The notes under the pieces: model-generated
Database searches by the model: none
Told to the model about the DNA's origin: nothing
The model's input: only the letters and a program-made list of their open reading frames with translations
Source of the DNA: Glandiceps talaboti
Taxonomy: Eukaryota; Hemichordata; Enteropneusta; Spengelidae
Length of the DNA: 64,000 bases
Assembly (NCBI RefSeq): GCF_964340395.1
Contig: NC_135563.1
Location: forward strand, 5,009,422-5,073,421
Reading direction: 5' to 3'
Made by a program: the position numbers and the translations under genes
Shown here: one piece after another, positions 52,491 through 63,923 of the stretch
Layout of the letters: the number at the start of each line of letters is the position of its first letter
How positions within the stretch are numbered: the first letter of the stretch is position 1

Positions 52491-52532
<42 letters not shown>
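52491..52532. repeat. (GT)n microsatellite
   Basis: Twenty-one GT units. Confidence 0.95.
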
Positions 52533-52533
<1 letters not shown>

Positions 52534-52734
52534 AAAAAACACCTGGACTGATTTCCTTGTTATTCGGTTGGAACGTTAGTTTGGATGTCAAAACAACTGG
52601 GCAGATTGGTTATGAAATTTGACGGGGAATTATGTGATAAAGTATTTTTCATCCTATCAGTGATATGGAAATACATACGTATATAGCAACAATACCACAC
52701 CCAGAGCAACAGTTAACTTGAAATTATGGCGTAT

Positions 52735-52739
<5 letters not shown>

Positions 52740-52765
<26 letters not shown>
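52740..52765. repeat. Poly(A) tract
   Basis: Twenty-six A residues. No retroelement body was recognised directly upstream. Confidence 0.9.
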
Positions 52766-52913
52766 GAGCGGGGGGTGGATAGGCAAGTGTATGCTCATTC
52801 AATAATGAACACATTTATGCCAAGCAGCAAGGCTACTATTATAGTAACACAAAGTACAGTGTGCACTGAAACAATAACAACAGGGATCGATAGGAAAGTG
52901 AGTCAACATTCAA

Positions 52914-53074
52914 ATACGAACACATAGATTTACCTAGGAAGTATAGTAGGACCACACCCATAGCAACATAAATACGAACACATAGACTTACCTAGGAATT
53001 GGGACCATACCCATAGCAACATAAATACGAACATATAGATTTACCTAGGAAGTAGGACCACACCCATAGCAACA
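52914..53074. repeat. Minisatellite, 56-57-bp unit x 3
   Basis: Units contain atacgaacacatagattta, cctaggaa, ggaccacacccatagcaaca and repeat in direct tandem with few changes. Confidence 0.88.
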
Positions 53075-54749
53075 TGATGACTAATACATAGATGAGAAAA
53101 GTAATGGATAATTACTTAGATAGACATTGTGAAATTAACGCGTGTATGCCTAACAACATTTAACACACATGCCACGTAAGAATAATGTTCTAGCAATCTA
53201 ACCTTCTGAAAATTATACCATACGTCATTGCCCAAACTCAGTACGGTTGTCTTATAAGCACAGTACACGGTGAAGGACGAACGATAAATATTACCGAGAT
53301 CTACGATTCAGATTGCCCTGGTTAGACGATAACACATAGAAGACTATTTAATAATGGACCTTTTAATCTATTGAAAATTTTCATTTTAAATTAATCAGTA
53401 CTCCGTTGAGGCGTATTTCCCTAATATCTTTGCGGTGAATATCGTTATTATAGGCGATCTCGTGTGCAGAGTTTACCTTATCTGAAGGAAATTAAAACCG
53501 ATACATCAATAAAAGAAATAATTATTTATAACAAGAACACAGAACTACATCAAAACTGCAACATTAAATGAATCGTACATTCAACTTTAAGAATCATATA
53601 TATTGTACTCACATCTCTACAAGGAATATTTCTTGCCAATTGTGTTGCCATGGTAGCCTAGACTCTTGCAGACTTTTCTCCCCACGGACGTATGATGATG
53701 ATAAGCATAACCCCGGATAATCTTTTTAAAAAAGTGAATTAAACGCACTTTGGTTTCAGAGGTTCACTTGATTATTATCCTCCAGGCATTTGAAACTCAA
53801 CAATAGTACTATCTCGAAACTGTACTGTTGCTGGATATTCCACATTCAAAAAAGACCAATTTATCACACGGGATACGCCAGGAGTATTTCAGTTGTCAAA
53901 GTTGTGAGTTAGCTGGCGCAAAACCTTATCTGTAATACACAGAGATTACTTTTTCTATGGGGTGAAGTATATGATAAAAATGGCTCTTATGCTGAATGTA
54001 TTGGATGTTGGAACGTGAAACAGTCCTTTTATCTATCGGACCCTATCGTGAAGGCTAGCGAACACCTCATTTTCAGGGTACTCTCATCTTAATGTTTCAT
54101 ACATCTGTACCTCGCTTTAGATGATGCAGAACTTTGACCCTCCTCTTCGTATGCACGTATTACTTATGACCACATAGTTTCCAAGGTGCAGATTTTCTAA
54201 ATTTTCAGATCATGGCAGCTGTGGTTTATATGCGTGGCGAGTTAAGCTTCTCAGACCCAGAACTATGCAAACTTGAGCTATATTACCAAAGTAGGCACCA
54301 ACACAGACCTTTAATCCATAATGCCTAGCTGAAATGTAGACCTTTTTAACCTTATTGGCCGTCTCGGACGTTGACCCGTAGTTTTGGATATTTGTAACTT
54401 TTGTGCCTACGTTTTGAGTCCTCAAAGGGTAAACCTGTAACTATTCATCTGCCAAATACCGCCCCCCCCCCCCATCCCATTCAAGGGTTCTCTTTTCTTC
54501 CTATTTTATGATTTTATTTATGCTATTTTATGCATTTCAATAAGTCAGTTTGGATAAGTAGACAACCACTGAGAAAATAACTTTTTTCTGTTGTTATTTG
54601 TTTGACCAGTGAAACCACTCCTCTTGTCATCTATCATGTCAGCGTACATAGACTCGTTTCCGTTTTGAGAGAATACCGATATTGAATGAAATTCCAAGAT
54701 CAGTATTTTGGCGTTTTTTTCCCTCTCTTTCCTGTCACCAAAAGAATTA
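53075..54749. other. Non-coding stretch, nothing recognised
   Basis: No motif-bearing ORF. A C-run lies near 54,463-54,472. Confidence 0.5.
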
Positions 54750-54975
54750 TTCTTTACACACTACATACCGGATTTATGCTCATAACACTACATACTACTA
54801 CATACTGATTTGAAATTGATTGTGCTGTTTGAAGCAATTTCTAATTTTGGCCAATTTAGTTAGAAGGGGGTTGGGTGGAGTGGGGGGGGGGCGGTCTGAG
54901 GCCTAAGCGTAAGAATTTAGTTGTTTATCCTACATATAACTATTAATCTCACCCCAAGCTGGGGGGAACAATACA
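54750..54975. repeat. Interspersed repeat family B, copy 2
   Basis: Shares actacatactactacatact, attgattgtgctgt, ttggccaatttagttag, tctgag, gaatttag and tttatcctacat with the copies at 12,421 and 61,240. Confidence 0.75.
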
Positions 54976-55010
54976 GTGATCAATGCAATATTAGTAACAG
55001 AGCAGGATAG

Positions 55011-55090
55011 GCTTAATCCAAGGAATTAGGAGGTCACAAGTCATAGTTTCGAGAAACGACTTGTGACCTTCTAATTCCTCGGAATAAGTC
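55011..55090. mobile_element. Hairpin element next to family B copy 2
   Basis: The arms 55,011-55,042 and 55,058-55,090 (aggtcacaagtc / gacttgtgacct cores) pair with about four mismatches around a 15-bp loop. Confidence 0.75.
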
Positions 55091-55382
55091 TATATATAGT
55101 TTGCAGGTTTTCCACCTCATCAATTCCAATTCATTCGACAATTAATTCACGGTGATTTCAGTTCAAATTCCTCACGTAGACTAATGTGTGCAAAACTTGG
55201 AAAACACCCAGGTAAGCATTTAGTAATGACATGGGGGGGGGGGGGCAAGCACAGTCTGATACATCCAATGAGATCCTCCCCGATTCCAGAATCCCTCCTT
55301 GAAATTCTTTTCTCAAGTATATGACACAACACATGTTCAAGTTAAAATATATCAAACACATGCATTTAAATTGCTGTCGGAA

Positions 55383-55493
55383 ATGCAAAAGAACCTTAGT
55401 CTGAAACTCACTACACTGTTAGTGATTATATACCACCTCTGCCACGTCAATAGTGTTAATGGCATTGTCAATGGTTGTTTCCCCTATTGCTAG
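55383..55493 (+). CDS. Candidate short secreted peptide ORF (36 codons)
   Basis: The ATG ORF starts MQKNLSLKLTTLLVIIYHLC, which resembles a signal peptide, and ends NGCFPYC before TAG. Immediately downstream in another frame lies an 80-codon open segment (to 55,737) with SEFASRHCTNDLIDKG and an AKR site that resembles a prohormone cleavage point. A spliced or frameshifted peptide precursor is possible. No family is recognised and chance is not excluded. Confidence 0.2.
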   Translation: MQKNLSLKLTTLLVIIYHLCHVNSVNGIVNGCFPYC

Positions 55494-55737
55494 TGAATTT
55501 GCGTCAAGGCACTGTACTAATGATCTAATTGACAAGGGTGAACTTAAAGCCAGTCCGGCCAAAAGACTAGACATTCCCTCGACCGGGGTCAACGTCCCAC
55601 ATCTACAACATTATCGAGATGGCAATGCATTGTTGAATGCCAAAGTCAATACAAATTTAGATATTGCAATTAGTCATATTAAAATGTGGCCCTCCCCTAA
55701 TGCTTACTATATAAAACTGTTGTCTGTGGTGGTCTGA

Positions 55738-56233
55738 GCCTAATTTCAATTACTTAAAAGTGGCCTTCTCCCAGGAACAGGCTTGAAATTAATGTTGACC
55801 CCCCCCCCCTTCCCATTATCTGGCCTTCCTCCACCTGTAATTACTGAAGACTTCCTAATGAGGATTTTATCACTTTATGTTATAAAGTGAACATCACAAA
55901 TTATACCATGGCCCAGTAAAATCACTCACATGCCTACAGACCGTAAAAAATACAACGATTAATAAAACTATTTCATTTCTTAAATTGATTTGATTTTTTT
56001 TTTCACAAAAAGACTCGGATAAACATACAAATAATAAGTAAACATTAACATCCAAAAAAGAAAATGATTTAAAGATGTGGATGAGAGACTAGAAAATATT
56101 TTTGAGAAAACTAAATCGAGCATAGCCACTCGATTTCATGAATGTTAATTGTATATCACATTGTGTTGACTGCAGTTGTTCAAATTAAAGAACACTACTT
56201 ACATGAACTACTAAAGAGAAAAAACAAACACGC

Positions 56234-56271
<38 letters not shown>

Positions 56272-56385
56272 TATATTGACATTAATTATAACACTAATAA
56301 TAAACACACTACGGCGATAGGATCGTTCCACAAGTGAGAATAATCAAAATAACTCAGCAAAATGATTATCAAATAACTAATTATC
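55738..56385. other. Non-coding stretch with (CAA)n at 56,236-56,270
   Basis: Contains a C-run near 55,800-55,809 and about 11 CAA units. No gene is recognised. Confidence 0.5.
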
Positions 56386-56511
56386 TTAACATTTACTTAG
56401 AATCCAGTTATATTCAGTTTTAAACTTAGCACTGTCGGAGATACTTCTTATATCATTTGTTATTCTGTTCCATAACAGGGGACCGACAGATTGAATTGAA
56501 GATTGACCCAT
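56386..56511 (-). pseudogene. 3' remnant of a LINE (non-LTR) reverse-transcriptase ORF
   Basis: The minus strand encodes SSIQSVGPLLWNRITNDIRS followed by a short tail (ISDSAKFKTEYNWIL) and a TAA stop at 56,386-56,388. The pattern GPxLWNxIxxxIRxxxSxxxFK is the usual C-terminal end of many LINE ORF2 proteins. The upstream sequence (56,512-56,860) keeps only fragments in several frames. This is a dead 5'-truncated copy; the clade cannot be named. Confidence 0.5.
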
Positions 56512-56904
56512 TCGGCTATTTTATTTTGGGGCATGAAGATCTCTCAATTAACAGCGAGTAGTAAGATCATGTGCAATAAAATAACTTTTTGCCACTAATC
56601 AGTTAATATCCGGTTCTTGTGAAGAAAACCTTTGAGTAGATCAAGTCAAACGAGCTACATCTACGTGTGCGTGGGTAGAATGGATATTAACTTTATATCT
56701 AAAGCCGAGACGAGGTGAGTTTTCAGAACACGGTAGTTGATTGCGCTCTGGAGTATGGTGGAATCTTATCATAGCACGTGCTATGCGACACCTTAAAATG
56801 TCACCAGTCATTGTTCTCTGCTCGTACAATCTGTAGCGTCATCTTGAAGAGTTTTTACTCCCTCAGAATTCTTACTCATAAGACCTAAAATATGTATAAA
56901 AAGA

Positions 56905-56975
56905 GAAAAGAAAGAAGTTTAGAATCGGTTGTGAAAAACTAGATGGGGTCGGGTAACTGAAATCAAACAATTTTT
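56905..56975 (+). repeat. Family C MITE terminal fragment
   Basis: gttgtgaaaaactagatggg and gtcgggtaactgaaatcaaa match the right end of family C. The remainder is missing. Confidence 0.6.
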
Positions 56976-57154
56976 GCTGGGAAAATTCTAGACCTAAGTA
57001 CAGATTCTGTACGTTTTTATTTTATTAAATAGTCGTATATGGTTTAACAATACAGGAACAATACCTCCTATACAGTCTAATAGAATTCCGATAAGACAAC
57101 TGGTCTTAGGATAGTTAACTTGGGTTTTAGATAATACCGCGTCACAGTGGTTGA

Positions 57155-57430
57155 TATATGATATGATAGGATAGGATAGGATAGGATAGGATATGATATG
57201 GCATGATATATGATATGATATATGATATGATATGATGTGATGTGATATGATGTGATTATAATGATATATCATAACGTATATATCATATCATATCATATCA
57301 TATGTCATACCATATATCACATCACATCACATCACAGCACATCACATCACATCACATCACATCTCATCATATATCATATCATATCATATCACATCATATC
57401 ACATTATATCACATATCATATCATATCTGT
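57155..57430. repeat. Pentanucleotide satellite (GGATA/TGATA, then CATCA/CATAT)
   Basis: A purine-strand block of GGATA and TGATA units (to about 57,255) is followed by pyrimidine-strand ATCAT/CATCAC units. The two halves are roughly inverted, so the region can fold back on itself. ORFs rich in Ile-Ser-Tyr-His are artefacts. Confidence 0.9.
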
Positions 57431-58199
57431 GTGGTTATGTCAAACAAAGCCAGTGAACGTTAACATGATGTGGGCAGTAGCTCAGCCAGACAATTGTTTT
57501 TTTCACACCTAAATGTTAACTATTCAAACTTGGCTTTTAAAGAGACCAAGGTAGATCTGCTTTCGTCTAAGTGACACACATTTTAGGTGGCGATATCATT
57601 TCTACAGATGTGTGTACTTCTAAGAGTCGTCTCAGTGACTCACATTTTAGGTGGAGAAACGTATCTAGGCACATATCTTCACACAACAATCAACACCTGT
57701 AGATCTTTTTCTTTTCTTTTCTTTAAAAAACGCTTCGTAGACAACAGTATTTGAGCGTTGTAACTAGTACATGTAAAGGTACGTAGTCGTTACATGTAAT
57801 CAACCGAAAGAAAGAAAAACAGCTTTACAAACGTGAAAACATATGCCTGTCTTCTGCAAATATTCATCTTTTGTGTTAAGACGTGCCTCAATCACAAATC
57901 CCACAGGCGTTCATTTCTCTTAATTTTGAAAGTGCTTGTATGTTCGAGAAATGGTTACTTCCATTTGACGGTCTTTCTATTCACCAGTGCTTAATCTAGA
58001 AGCTAAGATTCATACAGTTTTAATGTACGTCTGCCGTATCTATTCATCCCCCAACGTCAAATCATTCATTCAAGGCCGATTTTCATCAGCTAAGTGTTCG
58101 TCATTGTCATAGCAAAAAAATATTGTACAGGCATATTCCAACTATAGATTTCCAAGTTCAAGTTATATTCTTAATACCGCAGCAAATATACAAATAAAT
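57431..58199. other. Non-coding stretch, nothing recognised
   Basis: A short duplicated phrase (gtgactcacattttaggtgg-like) lies near 57,570-57,655. No gene. Confidence 0.5.
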
Positions 58200-58975
58200 A
58201 AATACACACATTGTTGGAATGCAAAATTCTGAGCTATAGGTATTATACATGATGTACCCCCTTATTGGAATATAAATTATATGAAACTTTATAAAATTTG
58301 AAGGTTGCACAGTTAAAATATTGCCCAAATATCGTATAAGATATGGATTAATTATCGAACATCATTAATTATGCAAATTACCCATTAAAACTAAAAGCTA
58401 TGCAAACGGATATGTGTGCATTGATTTGGTTGATAAATGTACCAAATCATATTCAATATGAAGCTGCATTCTATAGATATGGCTTAATTGCCAAATATCA
58501 TTAATTATGCAAATTACACATTAAAAACTAAAAGCTATGTGCACAGGCTTTATAGGACAATTGTATTTATTATGGTTGATATATGTACCAAATGTTGCGG
58601 AATTTGAAGTTTATTATTTAGATATGGCTTAATTACTGAAAATCATTAATAAGCCAATTACCTATTAACTAAAACTACACCAACTAGCTGTTTAGGATGT
58701 GTGTGCTTTGTTATGGTTGACGTATGTACCAAATGTTTCAGAATGTGAGTGTGCATTTTTAAGATACAGCCTATTTACTGCAAATAATTAATTGTGCAAA
58801 TGAGTCATTAATGTTCATTGGCTGTTTACCAAAATCTAATCAGTTCTTGTGATTAGCATATGAAGATGTATAGCAATTAGAATCAATGCAGTGGTTTTTG
58901 AGATATAATGTCTACAGAGAGACAGGCAGACACATACACACATACGCGTGCCCCCCCCCCCCCACACACACACAT
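58200..58975. repeat. Interspersed repeat family A, longest copy, with internal tandem units
   Basis: After the shared start (cacattgttggaatgc, acatgatgtaccccc) there are four tandem units of about 135-140 bp beginning near 58,345, 58,480, 58,618 and 58,757. Each has gatatggcttaatta, cattaattatgcaaatta and ggttgata-atgtaccaaat. The end (agatgtatagcaattagaat, ttgagatataatgtctacag) passes into degenerate (CAGA), poly-C and (CA)n. Confidence 0.82.
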
Positions 58976-59400
58976 ATTACACTCTCCCCAGGGGTGTACT
59001 TCCATAGAAAGGTGTACGGGTATGTGCCGCCATGAAAAAATACCTAAACATGCGTCCACCTTCCATCTTAAAATTCTCAAATCATGGGTCAATAATATAG
59101 GAAACTTCTCCATGCTTTAGAAAAATGTTCACTTCAACGGAATATAGGTAAATGACCAGAAGACCAACATTTTTTTTCTCACGACAATCAGTGATATGTA
59201 GGCGATGCAACCCGGGGGAACGCCATACTTCACTAGCAAGCTAACTAATAAGGTTGGTGACCCCACTGGATGGATGGCCGTAACATGGCAACTGGTGACG
59301 TACATTCCTATGTGAAAATCCCTAAACATGGGTCAACTTATCGTCTGAAAATTCCCTAATCATGGTAAATGTTTTCAACTTGGGCGCACAATCCCGTATG
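58976..59400. other. Non-coding stretch with a degenerate duplicated phrase
   Basis: cctaaacatgcgtccacctt and ccctaaacatgggtcaactt, each followed by atctt-aaaattc-c-aatcatgg, occur about 280 bp apart. ORFs on both strands across it lack motifs. Confidence 0.5.
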
Positions 59401-59455
59401 AAAAAATTAGGAGTACTCCCCCCCCCCTGGCATTACACACATTCAAACACATGGC

Positions 59456-59457
<2 letters not shown>

Positions 59458-59495
<38 letters not shown>

Positions 59496-59530
59496 GAAAG
59501 CATAACATAACCTCCCCCTTACGGGATACG
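59458..59530. repeat. Family A tail fragment with (CAGA)n
   Basis: (CAGA)n followed by ataacataacctcccccttacggga, the same 3' flank seen after the (CAGA)n/(CA)n at 14,226-14,286. Confidence 0.6.
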
Positions 59531-61239
59531 ATGTAAAAATAGGTGACTCTGGCGTTGATGAGGCCTGTTATACATTGGATTGAATTATTACGTTAAAAAA
59601 GCAAACTTAGAACGTTCACGCAACTTGAAACAATATCCCAGCATTGTTTGAGAACAGAGATTCAAGTGTCTCGGTTGGCAGTAGCCCTACTTGTATGACT
59701 GTAGTCAACGTTGGACTCTCCACACATGGGTTGAGTGACAACAGTCCAAATTGAGCCACGGACCCGCCATACAAACAGGAATAGGTTGATAGAAACGTAA
59801 ACGTCTCTCTCCAATGTATATGGTAGAAATAGCTTTCCTTTGTTTTCGAAACCCCTCTCCGCAATGTCTATGGCTAAGCATAGGTAATGCAAAGGTCAAT
59901 TGAATCTCCATTGAGTAACCGCTGACATATCAAAAGCTAAATTACAGTTATTTTAAAATTATTAACCCGAATTTGGTGTGTAAACTATGTAAATCATGCT
60001 ATATGGGTGACTTTCTTGTTTGTATCTGTTTATACTTGTTTTGCGAAAGTGTGGAGGGGGATGCTATCTGTATAGCGACCACATAAAAGTTCATTTTTCT
60101 CGAACACTTCTATAATTCTATAGATTTCTAAATCCGCAAAATATAATGAACGCTAGCTTATACCGGATGATCATTTCGAAATAAATGCAAACAAAAAAAT
60201 GTTTACGATTGAATCTGTTTATCTGTCCAACCGTTAGACGTACTGAGAATGAAAGCTTGGATTTGCGATTTCTATTCATTAGAGTGACGAAACCAATTAA
60301 CTTCAGGGTTTTTCATAATCATCGTTCAGTCATCATTACCACCATGATAACTCCCTAAAGGTGTTGACTTCCTGGTTCGTATTCTTGTGTTGTGCCTCAG
60401 ACAAAGTCCTTTTTGTGTCTGTTATGTGGCTGCACATTGAATGGCATTGGACAACATCTAAATAAAAGGTGTCCTTCAATTAAATGTTCATGCTTCAGTC
60501 GCCTTTCCCGCCCGTTCAATCGAAATCCAATGTCTCGTCGTTTCACCTAAGCTGTCTGTAGCTGTCATTTTGAAAGCAGATGGTCTCTTTTCCTGACTTC
60601 ATTCCTATATAATGTTGTAGTGGGTCATTCGGAATGTAAATATTTTTTTTTTCATTTTCACCGTCATAATTATATATAATTTGATAAAAGTGTCATCTGT
60701 TTGCTGATGTGACTTTTTGCTGAAGGTGTTAGTTTTAGGTAAAAAAAATATCATAATTCAAGTGTAATATTATTCGTTCAGGTATGGCTCCCAAACATGT
60801 GAGATCGACAGTTTGAACTTTGTCTGTTTACTTCGACAGCGGCTAATTGGATTCCCGAGGATATTGCAAGTAACAAAATCACAAAGAATATTGTATGAGA
60901 AGCGAGAAATTGTCGGTAACATCACACACTGTATACGTTCACACAATCCTGTCAGCTATAAAATGTAAGTAATCAAAGTTACTAATAATGCAGTTCTAAG
61001 GGACCGCCGAAACTTGAAACAGGCCTTGCAACAAATATTGACAACTTTAAAGTAAATCTTGACTTTAAAACTATTTGCTACATTTGTAATAGTTATGATT
61101 TTTAGGTGATTTTTTAATTATAATTTTAGGTCATGATTTCACATAGTATAGTATAGTAGAGTATACAGCAAGGTCGACGCAGACTTCTACAAAGTCCAAA
61201 TCCATAAGCAATGATTTTGCTTTATGGATCTGTCTTTTT
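59531..61239. other. Non-coding stretch, nothing recognised
   Basis: Overlapping minus-strand ORFs at 59,616-59,911 occupy all three frames, without motifs or a signal for a preferred frame. No gene is supported. Confidence 0.45.
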
Positions 61240-61505
61240 CCTCTAAATACAAATATTTTCTTTAAAATATTTCGTCAAATTGTGAAATGGAAAAATGTTC
61301 GCTATGGTAAATGCATGTCACTAAAATACAGTAAAGTGTAAATAAAAAAGCTCACTACATACTGGCTTTGTATTCATAGCACTACATACTAGTACACATA
61401 TATGCAATTGGTTTATTGTTTGAAAACATTTTCAGTTTTGGTCAATTTATTTAGGCCTAACTAAAATAATTTTATCCTACATTTTACTATTGATCGCCCT
61501 AAACA
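61240..61505. repeat. Interspersed repeat family B, copy 3
   Basis: Shares gaaatgga-aa-ttcgct, gtcactaaaatacag-aa, gctcactacatactgg, cactacatacta, ttttggtcaattta and ttttatcctacatt with the other two copies. It ends about 45 bp before a family C MITE. Confidence 0.75.
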
Positions 61506-61548
61506 TGCCACAAAATTGTTTTTATTGATTTCAGGCATAATAACAACA

Positions 61549-61904
61549 AATTGTGTGGCTCCGATTACGCTCAATTTTAGAATAGGTGGGGTAGGTAGTT
61601 TTTTTTATTGTATTTTATTGTATTTCTTTTCATGTGCGAGTGTCTAGTTCAGGTAGTTATGTTTTTCTTTGTTTTCAAAATGGTCTCTGTACGTGTTATT
61701 GTTTTCTTCCCATCCGATCTACAGCCATTACAGATTGGAAGAACAGTGTTATAGTGTCTTTTTAAGTTGATGCCAGTTTCCGCATACACTGTTTCTAGCG
61801 AGACTTCACAATTTTCACGATTTTATTATTTTTTTCTCGTATATGTAAAAAGAAAAAGTTTAGGGTCGACAGGGTAAAACTAGGTAACCGGAACCACACA
61901 ATTT
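61549..61904 (+). mobile_element. Family C MITE, complete copy
   Basis: About 356 bp. The left end aattgtgtggctccgattac is the inverted counterpart of the right end gtaaccggaaccacacaatt. The interior matches the copies at 46,198 and 30,572. An extra 50-bp block (catccgatctacagccatta and flank) is present here and in the 30,572 copy but missing at 46,198. Confidence 0.87.
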
Positions 61905-63014
61905 TGTTTTTATTAGGCCTTATATAACTGAGAAATATACACTAAAACGTTTACATGTTTTTACTTTTTTTTATGTTCAGTAAAGATAATTCTATAGGTG
62001 TTAAGTTTGATTCCCAATGCATATCGGGTTAACTGTTATCAGCCAATTCTCGAGTACGAAGAAGCATTGATTGCTTTTTAACATGCTATTCCCTTCTGTA
62101 AAACATTTGCCTTTTGCTTACCACGAATTAGATTGCGAATGCTTATAGAAGGGATGGGTGTGTGGCAGAACAATTAACACCTCAGGTACATGCAAGCTTT
62201 GAAAATCAGCTGATGACAGCTTTTGAGATAAGCATTGGACATAAAATGCACTCAACATATAATCTCATAGTATAATATAAATTCTATATTTATTATTAGA
62301 ATGAAAACAATTCAAATCTTCACACAATGTTTCCTTACCCTTGTGGTATCAATTGTATTGAACATTTAAAGTCGTCTCAAACGTACATCTTCGAATATGT
62401 TTTCATGCCCCCTGTGGTTTGATTTGTATATGCCTTCCAGTTCTGTCCCACAAACTATTTTTTAAACAACGCCCTCTTCGACTGATCTATCATTTTGAGA
62501 TGTTACGATGAGAAACATAACAATAACTAGGGTCACCCAAACAGGGTCTATACAACTTTTTTTAAGGTAAAAAAAAGTTCAAACGATAAATCTATTTTAT
62601 TAACATTCACGTGAAAATAAAGATAGTTGGGTATATCCTGTTTTTTTTTGTGTGTGTATTCCAGAAGTGCGGATAACGTTTACAGTCCCAGAATGCTATT
62701 TGCCTTAATGTAATACAACCTCAAGAAGTTCTCCACGCCAAGTCAGGGGAGCACAGACATTTGGTAAAGTCATTCATAGAGTTACCAGATACGTTTAAAC
62801 TGTTCCGACGTCATCAGACTAGGCTTAAAATTTCTTCAGAACAGAATAATCAAAAGTAGTTGTTCGATGTCAAGTTGGTGTGTAATATCAAAGGGAAATG
62901 GGTTTTTAAAAAAAACGTTGAAATGAGTATTCCCGTATTGATGGTAACTCTCATTAACTCATTTACACATTGAGATCGTGTTCTTGCTCACTGGTAGGTT
63001 TTACATACAATATT
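61905..63014. other. Non-coding stretch, nothing recognised
   Basis: AT-rich, no supportable gene. Confidence 0.5.
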
Positions 63015-63358
63015 AATAATAATAATAATGTTGGTTTTTATATAGCGCTTTCCCAGTCTGGGTGCTCAAAGCGCTTTACAATTATTGGCTGGCTCGGATC
63101 TATAGCGGCACAACGGCCTTTTATACTTCCTCAACTCCCTGCTGGGGGAGCATCCATTGCAGCCTTTGTAAGGGCATAGGATTAAAGCATTCACATTGCA
63201 ACCTCTATCCTACCAGGTCCCAATTATACAGCTGGGTTGACTGAGGCACGGTCATGGTTCAAATCTTAGCCACTCAGGAACAAACGGTATCGAAGGGCTC
63301 GAACCTGCAACCTGCAGATTCCAAGCCGGCCACTCTAATCTTTCGCCCATCATGACCT
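63015..63358 (-). mobile_element. tRNA-derived SINE with (ATT)n tail
   Basis: On the minus strand the element begins near 63,358 with a tRNA-like head: gattagagtggccggcttgg (A-box region) and ggttcgagcc (B box, 63,296-63,305), i.e. an internal RNA polymerase III promoter. The body runs to a 3' segment tgtaaagcgctttgagcacc...gctatata (about 63,040-63,080), a tail widely seen in marine animal SINEs, and finishes in (ATT)n at 63,015-63,030. Being non-autonomous, it would depend on a partner LINE. The two plus-strand ORFs across it are artefacts. Confidence 0.8.
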
Positions 63359-63923
63359 TACGCGTATTATTATTGAAGATCAATATTTCAATCACTTTTT
63401 TATTAACTCGTGATATCATGACATATATTCATCGATAACACACTGATGGATACTGTGATGGAAAAAAGTACGGAAAGACATCAAGTTGTGGGTGCTGTCT
63501 TACAATTGGACAAACTATAACTTCACCGAGGGGTCCTACTTCAGTCGGGATCTATTTCCTGCTTTCATATTATGTGACTCGTTGATCAACCATTTTAATC
63601 CGATGGATATTGTTTCAAATGTTCTACACGTTAGTACACGTGTTTTTGTTTTCTGTTTTTTCAATTCAGACATATTTGTTAGCAATTATTCAGAACTAGT
63701 GACCTTATATGCGCGTGATAATAGGTGCCTAGAAGTTTGTTGCGCCTTCCGTCTCTATTTAGTAATGGTAGACAAAGACAGTCGAAAAATTTCAAGTCAC
63801 AAATTTCAAGTTTGAAACAACCGTAATACATTGGATTACCAACAAAGACGATTTTTTTATTTAGCTTGTAGAAGTTTTAATTATATGGGTATAGTATGGG
63901 ATACCGATATGTATGAACAGATA
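63359..63923. other. Open but unrecognised stretch
   Basis: A 109-codon ORF (63,486-63,815) starts at TTG rather than ATG and has no family motif. The end of the stretch (agtcgaaaaatttca, attaccaacaaagacga) weakly resembles the right end and flank of the MITE at 17,425-17,640, so it may be a diverged repeat copy. Confidence 0.3.

Noticed and set aside
52740-52765. Poly(A) tract as the end of a processed pseudogene or LINE
   Set aside because: No coding remnant, hallmark 3' end or target duplication is visible upstream.
57252-57512. Ile-Ser-Tyr-His-rich ORFs
   Set aside because: They are translations of a pentanucleotide satellite.
59616-59911. Three overlapping minus-strand ORFs of 68-82 codons
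   Set aside because: All three frames are open together, which indicates a local lack of stops and not coding. No motif.
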